A DNA stretch of 64,000 bases, taken from positions 56,736,560 through 56,800,559 of the forward strand of contig OY987301.1 of NCBI GenBank assembly GCA_963920635.1. The letters run 5' to 3'. A program made the translations under genes and the position numbers. A model generated the notes under the pieces. That model made no database searches and was not told the DNA's origin. It saw only the letters and a list, made by a program, of their open reading frames with translations. This DNA is from Pseudeuparius sepicola (Eukaryota; Arthropoda; Insecta; Coleoptera; Anthribidae). Positions within the stretch are counted from its first letter, which is position 1, and every line of letters starts with the position of its first letter. This document shows positions 56,361 through 64,000 of this stretch, in pieces.

Positions 56361-56577
56361 CTTTAAATACTATAACACTACTCATGCCTTCATAGTGACG
56401 AAATAATTTGTTTCTGGGATATTTTCAATATATTCTCTTTTCAAGAGTGATTAGTTGTTTATCGCTTTGGATCTACCATTTGAGCGATGTATGTTCTGTA
56501 GTGTAGCTATGTATGATTAAATAAACATAAGTACCTATTACCAATTTGAAAAAATAGTCAATTTTTTTCAGTTAGAG

Positions 56578-56786
56578 GGTAAAATTAAACAAAGCAAAAT
56601 TCTCTCGGTCAAAACTCCACAAGCAGTTTTTTCGAGCCGCTATAGGGGTTTATCTTCTAGGGGTTCATCTTCATCTACTGCTGAAGATTGAAGATGAACC
56701 CGTAGCGGGTCGAAACATGTACAATTTTAATTAAAAACTACTTGTGGAGTTATGACTGAGAGAATTTCCTTTGTTTAATTTTATTA
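56578..56786. mobile_element. Hairpin MITE, GGTAAAATTAAACAAAG ends
   Basis: Arms of about 46 bases (CTCTCGGTCAAAACTCCACA and its complement) flank a centre that is itself an inverted repeat (GGTTCATCTTCATC...GATGAAGATTGAAGATGAACC pattern). 209 bp; no genes. Confidence 0.7.
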
Positions 56787-57094
56787 AATATTTGTATTAA
56801 TTTTTTTAATACATTTATTCGTCATAGATAATTGGGTAATAGTATCAATATTTGCAGCTGAATACAAAATACCGGTAAAAATCAAATTGTTGCTTTATAC
56901 TATAATTTTTTTCAGTACATCCCAGGAGTTTATGAAAATAAATAACGAGGTAAATTAAAGCGAAAGCTACAGTTTTGCCTTTATATTTTATTAAATGATT
57001 GTGATATATCTATGTATCACAGTGTATTATTTCCATAACAATATTTTAGTCTTAATTTAAAACAATATTTTACTTTACCATAAAAACTTACATA

Positions 57095-57484
57095 CAGGGT
57101 GTTCGAAAAATAGACGGAGATATTTTAGAGGGTGATTCCCTGTTAAAAATATGAAAAAAAGTTTCTATAAATATGGGTCCGGAAATGCAGAGTATTCAAG
57201 ACACAGGTCGTTAAATTTAAAAAAAAATCTTAAAAAATATCGATACTGTTGAAATTTGGCAATGTTATTTGTTGTATTAAGAGACTAATTTAGCCCTAAT
57301 ATGTAGATTAAAATTATTAATTCCAGTGGCGTCCCGGGGGCATCTTAGCGAATATTATCAAAAAAAATTTACGCCACTGAAAACTCTGCATTTCAGGACC
57401 CATATTTATAGAAATATTTCTTCATATATTTTGTAACAAGGAATCACCCTCTAAAATATCTCCGTCTATTTTTCGAACACCCTG
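57095..57484. mobile_element. MITE, CAGGGTGTTCGAAAAATAGA ends
   Basis: The terminal inverted repeat is about 55 bases and nearly perfect. The interior contains the word GGCGTCCCGGGGGC, shared with the MITE at 52742 (53070 region). TA lies at both edges. No coding capacity. Confidence 0.8.
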
Positions 57485-57971
57485 TATATTATATTGTTTT
57501 GTAACATTAAAAATTAAGCAACTATGTTATATTGGTAGGAATACGTTTTTTTGTAGCCGTAGTGTCTATACAAACAACGTTACTAGTTAACAACAAATAA
57601 AAACAACAACAAAAATAAAAATATAACTCTTCCCTTACAATGTCCCTAAAAGAAACCCCAAAGACTCTTATAGGCTGGAAAGAAAAATATTAAAAATATG
57701 AATGTATTGTAGGTACCTGTCAATTATTAGTAACCTGACCTCAAGCTTATTATTTATTTTTATTATTTTTGTCCAACCAAGTAAAAACCAGATTTTTGGA
57801 AACTATTGTCTTGTGGCACAGATAAGACGTATTTATGGCGATATTTTCGGCTAGAAGAAGAATATTATGAAAACAATAATGTATACTCGAAAAAGTGACC
57901 GAAGACAAGCAAGTGTAGCATTAAAAATCTTTCAACCAAAGGTAGGTGTACTTCTTACCTTTGTGATTTAA

Positions 57972-58309
57972 GAGGGGGTTGCCGACAGCGAAAGTGACGT
58001 TAGATTTCGTATTTTTTAAGTTGTATAGCATAAAATCTAATAACATTTTACCTGACAAAAATTTAGTACAAACATCTATGTCTTCATTTTAATCATAAGA
58101 TCTTAAAAGCAGCCTTTTGTTTTATAGGTTATGAAAACCTTGGGAAAAATAATAATTCCAGTGAATATGCTTTTAAGATCTTATGATTAAAATGAAGACA
58201 GAGATGTTTGTACTAAATTTTTGCCAGGTAAAATGTTATTAGATTTTATGCTATACAACTTAAAAAAAATACGAAATCTAACGTCACTTTCGCTGTCGTC
58301 AACCCCCTC
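57972..58309. mobile_element. TTAA-flanked MITE, GAGGGGGTTG ends
   Basis: Arms of about 140 bases (GAGGGGGTTGCCGACAGCGA and its complement at the right) flank a 57-base centre. TTAA lies immediately outside both ends (57968-57971 and 58310-58313), as in piggyBac-mobilised elements. Confidence 0.75.
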
Positions 58310-61300
58310 TTAAAAAATTTTGCGAAGGCGAGTTTGGTTTGTTTTGCCACTTGCATGAAATGTTAGTTCAAAAAAGTAATTGTTATTAATTTATTGTAGA
58401 CTATCAAAAAATACCTGTAGCGGGGGCACATATGGTTCGCCATTTACAGTTGCGAATCCATTAATTTGTTCTTTTAGGGCTTCGATGTTATGAAAATTGG
58501 ATATAGATGTTGTATAGGTAGAAAGGATCTCGGATAATAAAGGGGACACTTAAAGTATAAATAACTATTTGTAGGATTATTATGATGTATGATTAAAGGA
58601 AAATTAAGATAAATTTGAGTCTGAGATGACTATCCAGCATTCTTATTTTTTGAAATCGAACGAATAAAATACACACTGGGAATAGATTATCACAACGCCA
58701 GTGTTATTTATTAAAACCTAAGCTTACTAGTAAAAAGGAAGTACTAATTTTTAAATTTTGGAAAAAATTTACTCCTGAGTCCTGATTAAAAGTTTCGCTT
58801 CTAAAATAAATAGATTGTGAAAAGAAAATGTTGCTCTAAATATAGAGAAAAAATGTTCACTTATCAACATTTGATGTGTGTACTCATCTGCATAGTTGAT
58901 TTAAATCGACTTTAAACTTAGCAAGACTTTACAAGGAATTAGGAATAACCTCCAAGCGTCTACTTAGAAATGTAATAGTAAAAACATAAAATTTCGAAAA
59001 ATACCGAGAATAAACACACCTAGGAGACCTGATCCACACCTGGTCATATACTATGGTGAGGTTGCTCTCGTACGTATGTTGTTTTAGGTATGTCTGCCTG
59101 AAATAAAGTTTATACAGTGGGCTATAATAATTAAAGTCATCCGGATAACTTTGACTATAATACTTAAACATTAAGCAAACATTTAATGTAGCATAAGCTG
59201 GGTCGGCAGAAACAAATCGCAAAAGGTGGTGTAGAAAAATTGAAAAAAAAACTTTATGAATAATTAATACAAATATTGAAAATGTTCACCATTGGTGCAC
59301 AATGTTGGAGTAGCCTTTCAAAAAAATTATCATATTTATTAAAGTCTAAGGCCTATTAAAGTCTAAGTCCTTCTTTCCTCTTTAGTAATTCTGGTCGTTC
59401 ATTCTTCCAAATTTAATGGCATATTTTGTATAGACTCCATTTTAGGCTACACATTGGCATTTTCATTTTCATTTCATCTGATTTCCATTGTTAACTTGAT
59501 AATAAGTGGATTAATGAAATCAAACAGAAGGCGGTGATTTTTAGAAAAAGTAAGTTTTCCTCAATTTTTTCTTATAGAAGCCCTCTAAAATTTTATACTG
59601 ACGTGTCCAGAAAGAGACGGCGTTTCCAAATATGCAAATAAAATCATATCATGTAAAGGTGGTAGCTCAATATGTATCAGTAACATCCAATTTGACCCCA
59701 AAAACTTAAAAGAACAACACTTTAATCACTATTTTGAAATGCACCTCTCTAAACCACCTGGATTTTATTATGTCAAATAAATAATATATATTTTTTCACC
59801 CTGCATTCCCACCCCTTGTCGGGGAAGCAATTCGAATCATCCTATTTTAGGCGAGATCACACATTATTTATACGAGCATATAATCCAAATTTAAAGTGGT
59901 TACTTGTTCGAATATTATAGAGGAAACACACAACAAGGAATAAATAAAAATTACGTGTACTATGTATCATTGATATTCTATGTGTAAGTATACCTTTTCC
60001 CATAAAAACGGTTGAAAATAATATCAACCTGACAACCGAAGTCGCCTTTGCGCCCCTGGGCAATATTTTCAATGGCGCCCCTACAATAGCGTTAAAATTA
60101 AAGATTCACTTTCAGTTAACGATATAAATTATGATTTGTAGTACCTATTTACCTACAGAACGTGAACCATAAAATATATATATATATTTTGGTATACAAA
60201 AAAATACAACGTTCAAGTACAAAAAAAACTGCATATTGCACTAGAAAGGAATTAAAAACTTATCCTTTGGTTACGTACCAGGTACAAGATACAATATTTA
60301 CCTGCGGGCTTTCCGGATTTTTCTAAAATCATTGTCTCCATAGTTGTATGTATACACGTATGCAACAAACAAAAAATAAGTTATAACAGAAGAATATACG
60401 TCTATGTAACTATGAAGATAATGATTATAGAAAAACCACGATATGTCTCTGAAGAATAGGGTACTTGACGAAATTTTACAAACTTGATAAAACAATTCCC
60501 GGACACTTGCATAAAACCCTAAAATTATTTCTAAAAGTAATATTTACGTAATTAGCAAGTTTGCTGACTTCCTTCGAAATTTGGTAGGAAAGCACTTATG
60601 AGGTCACAAGTGTTTTAAAAAGGTAAAAAAAAAATTTGGCAAAGTTGGGCCTAGGGACGGAATTCGGGCTCAGTACTTCTAAGCACTCTGACGCCTTTAT
60701 AAAAGCGTCCCTAGCCCCAAGTTCTCCGTTTATTAATAACTTATAATACTTTACTACTTATACAACATACAAACCTTTGCAGTTTTATCCCACGAGTTTT
60801 GGTAGATGTGAACTTTTGAACATCCATGTGAGCATCCAAATTCGGCAAATTATAGGATTGCCCTATCACGTAATCCTTGTGCATGATAATTTACCTATCT
60901 ACACTAAACACGATAACTACACGAACAATAAAATAATAAATAAGAATAACAACAATAAATCGCAGAGATTTGTAATAATGTTTTGATTGAGCGGCATGCG
61001 GAATGAGCATGAGGGATCGTCGGGTGCGGCGGCTTGGGTGGGCGGGTGGCGTTGCCACATACGCGAATATTTCCGCATCATTGATGTCTGAATATTTATC
61101 GTATATGTTCCATATATACCTACATACTTTAACCAAAGTGTCACGTGAAAGACATCAAGGATAATACACCATCTTATATTATAGGAGTCAATATACGAAA
61201 CACGTTCGTAATAAAAAATTATTTATGTGACAAATTGCATTAGTTAAAGCTCAAAGGTTGCAATAATTTAAATAATAGATATTCATAGGCAAGCTAAAGA

Positions 61301-61352
61301 CATTTGAATAGAAACATAAAATTTGCCTTTGTTCCACGAATTATTGCAAACG
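58310..61352. other. No recognisable gene
   Basis: AT-rich; small frames (58929-59222 minus, 60298-60495 minus, 60891-61144 minus) show no motifs. A GTCCCTAG/CTAGGGAC pair at 60650 and 60704 forms a short inverted repeat. Confidence 0.4.
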
Positions 61353-61427
61353 GGCACCGGCAACATTGCAATGCACGGGCACTGGCAACATTGCAATGCA
61401 CTGGTACTGGCAACATTTGCAATGCCG
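61353..61427 (+). repeat. Minisatellite, about 25-bp unit, three copies
   Basis: GGGCACCGGCAACATTGCAATGCAC is repeated three times with a few changes (61353, 61377, 61402). Short; no gene. Confidence 0.8.
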
Positions 61428-64000
61428 TTTCTCCTGACGAGACAGAGTTTGTCACGTTTGGCGTTCTAGACAATAAAACAACGAAACTGTAGATTTCAGC
61501 CTGAAGAAAATTGTGGAACTTCGTCTTTAATGATCATAAATAAATAAGGGTTAAAAGCCGCTGTTTCATTTATTACGTGTTATGTTGCTGCATCTATTGT
61601 AAACAACTGTAACTACAATTTTTATTGAGAGAGCGAGATGCGGAGAGCAAGTTTCTCCCCTGGAACTAGTTAAAAGGCGATCAAATAAACACCATGTTCT
61701 AAAAACCAGATTTATTTACACTTGAAGAATCATTAGCATTAAATTGCTTAACAAAGGCAAGTTATACAACTCACGGATACGTAAGTTAAACAGACGAAAA
61801 CAATTAGGTTGAGTAATCGCCTTAGTTTACACACTGACTGAGATTTTAACTGTGGTTCAATTCTGTCCTTTCGACTTGGGTAAAAGGAATACAGTCCAAC
61901 ACCTCAACTCCACACACTCTTGTATGTTCGTGACCAACGTTCAAGATCCAAACCAGACCACTTATATCTCCGACGCTGCCGTGCCGACTAGCTGGGACGT
62001 GGGTCTTTGTAGTGGCTGGTGGATCTGTCGCCTAACCGCACGTGACCAACCGACCAACCCAGAACTTTTGTGATGCTGTAGGAGGTGGTGTGGTGTAACA
62101 GCTTCGACGTATCTGTGAGGTCCAAAAAACCCAAAAGTACCCTATCTCGTAAGTCGAGATAAAAAAATCCAGACAACTAATACGCGATGTTGTTTACATC
62201 TACTTATAATTTTAAACTTGTATAGTTAGTAAAACTATCTTAAAACAACAATGAGTATGACTAATCTAATAATGCTGTGTTTATAATTATATAAAAAGCA
62301 CTATGCACAGAGATAGCCAAAATAATGCTAAATATTTACTTGTAAAAATGTAATATACAATTTGAAACTTAGTATTTAAAAAAAATCTGAACCTCAGACT
62401 ATGACAAGAAAATGATTTTATTTTTTATTGTAAAATTATCTTAACACCTTATATGTTCTCTGGGTAAGCAAAACAAAGTTCGATGAAAGATAAAAAAAGT
62501 TAGACAATAGCAAAACTGAGGTGACTCCACGTTGCGTTCCTCAGGGGATGAGACCTAGAGAGGTATCGTTGACAATTAAAAAGGTTCAATTTTAGACAAG
62601 GAGATACGACCAGGTACAAAACCCAGGCCGAAATCCAGAGGACTGCTCGAGTTCGTCGAACCTAGGTGAGTAGATATTTCGTGAATACGGTACGAGAAAG
62701 ACGGCAAAAGAGATAAACCAGATAAAATATACACACCAGGGCTTCCACGGACTTCCTCGAGCCCCAGTGGACTCCTCCTGTACTGTTGAAATGGAGTTGA
62801 ACTCCTGAGGCGGTACACGTGGTCGACCACACACCAGGAAACCAGGACTTCGGTCGATAAGTTTCACATGAAAATGAAAAATAACCAATATTAACTAAAG
62901 AATGGTAAAATTACAATGATACACTCTTGGTCAAACCGCTAAATTAGGGTTGAAAAGTCGAAAAAAGTTGGCCAAGCCAAAAACACGATACGAGCACCTC
63001 AAGAACGCAACGAAAAGTGGCCCGGGAACGAGAACTTGTCAGAACCCTCTGTGGCAAAAACTAAAATTTTGAATACAACTTCCGTCTGTGTTTGTGATTC
63101 GTACCACAAAAAGGTTAGGTAGATGAATGACAAAATTGACACTTGACCGAGGACTTGCCTGTAACCACAAATCACTTTAGTTAATTAAAATTGATATGAT
63201 CGGAATAATATCAGGTATTTATTTTCAAAAGTAAGCACAATAAATCAAAAGGGTATTTTACACTAGCAGGCAATCGAAGGGAATTATTTAGTTACATACC
63301 TAAAATTTGGGATCTGGCTCGCCGACCAATATTCACACAACCACAAAACACAAATCCCTGTCAGAAGAAGAAGAGTCTAACCGCATGCGAGATAGGCGTA
63401 ACATTATCTTTCTGTTACAGGGGTGGTTCAATAATGAATTTTCCGAAGAGTTCAATAAATGTAATGAAATTAAAACGCTGTAACGGAATTAGACAAAATT
63501 TACGTTACAAAACTAAGTACGATTTTAGAGCAATTAAAAATATTGTCAAGTACCCTATTATGTGTACTGTGCCTGTGATAAGTTATATCCTCATTGTATC
63601 TATACAAAATCAGTCAGCATATCCTAAATACAAATACCCAAATAGTTATAAATTAACCAAAAAAACCCACTTGAATGGGGCGGCGGACGGCTGCGTTGCC
63701 ACGTTGGGCGATTGGAAGTGTCTGTTGACGATTTTATTAAAGTAACAATTATTGCAATTTAGTTTTGGTTTGAAATTGTCACATAAAAGGAATTGAGAGC
63801 TACATTTTTAAATTTAATATTGTGGGCGATGTGTCTTCATTTAATACCGTTATTAAAACCGTCTATTTTGCAACGAAATTCTGTAAATATTGGAGTACGT
63901 GGCATCACCCAAAACGATATTGGCTCTGTTTACTTTTTGATCTTTCTCCCTCTATCCTTTGTTATTTCTTTAAGGTAAAATCTAAATTGTAATATCAGTT
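61428..64000. other. Unrecognised sequence
   Basis: 61650-63420 is less AT-rich than the flanks and could be an LTR or leader of a retroelement or the 5' part of a host gene, but no primer site, splice-framed exon or protein motif was found. A 103-codon frame (63434-63745, plus) begins ATG and has a hydrophobic stretch near residues 43-57; without homology it is not called. Confidence 0.3.

Noticed and set aside
60891..61144. Two minus-strand frames across a GC-rich GGCGGGTGGCG patch
   Set aside because: They overlap each other in different phases, with no motif and no supporting signals.
61650..63420. Region that could be an LTR or leader of a retroelement
   Set aside because: No terminal repeat, primer site or polypurine tract could be found.
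63434..63745. 103-codon ATG-started frame near the right edge
   Set aside because: One hydrophobic stretch, no recognisable domain or splice context; length is within chance for this composition.

Overview
The window looks like transposon-packed, AT-rich arthropod DNA, most likely insect. The reasons are two insect-errantivirus-like LTR elements (one with an env-like region, the other kept only as 5' LTR, primer site and gag), two Jockey-type LINEs, several small inverted-repeat elements beginning CAGGGTG, and spliceosomal signals. Nothing prokaryotic is present. The insect order cannot be fixed from sequence alone. Nearly every long reading frame is a decayed mobile-element gene. Only one short stretch (2,272-2,565, plus strand) looks like a host exon, and one two-exon zinc-finger gene (3,350-3,888, minus strand) is probably transposon-derived.

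Layout. 0-4 kb: small hairpin elements, a tRNA-like SINE, the candidate host exon, a LINE ORF2 scrap and the BED/CGGBP1-like two-exon gene. 4.3-10.1 kb: minus-strand errantivirus-like element (3' LTR, env, integrase, RT/RNase H, protease, gag) with its 5' end missing. 11.0-17.7 kb: a MITE and a second minus-strand Ty3/Gypsy element whose gag and pol are joined by a textbook GGGAAAC -1 frameshift site. 17.8-21.2 kb: a TIR element abutting a gag and 5' LTR of another errantivirus, a 22-bp minisatellite and a 672-bp palindromic element. 21.2-26.1 kb: plus-strand Jockey-type LINE with a 149-bp hairpin inserted in ORF1. 26.9-36.5 kb: fold-back elements with remnants of one mariner-type transposase family, a repeat-family protein fragment, and a 415-bp tandem array that carries a tRNA cloverleaf. 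39.9-45.7 kb: minus-strand Jockey-type LINE and a duplicated 5' fragment of it.

47.0-56.4 kb holds the most unusual unit: a 9.3-kb DNA transposon whose inverted termini consist of a roughly 220-bp end followed by tandem subrepeats of about 295 bp. It encodes a MULE-like DDE transposase, a Ulp1/C48-type cysteine protease and a PHD finger. Its left half was tandemly duplicated and then partly deleted, and a 597-bp MITE sits between the protease and PHD coding segments. The last 8 kb carry two or three MITEs, a small minisatellite and otherwise unrecognised AT-rich DNA.

How the parts act together: each retroelement shows the expected division of labour (capsid, protease, RT/RNase H, integrase; or LINE RNA-binding ORF1 plus endonuclease/RT), but all carry stops, frameshifts or lost catalytic residues. 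The MITEs are parasites of transposases that are present here only as fragments.
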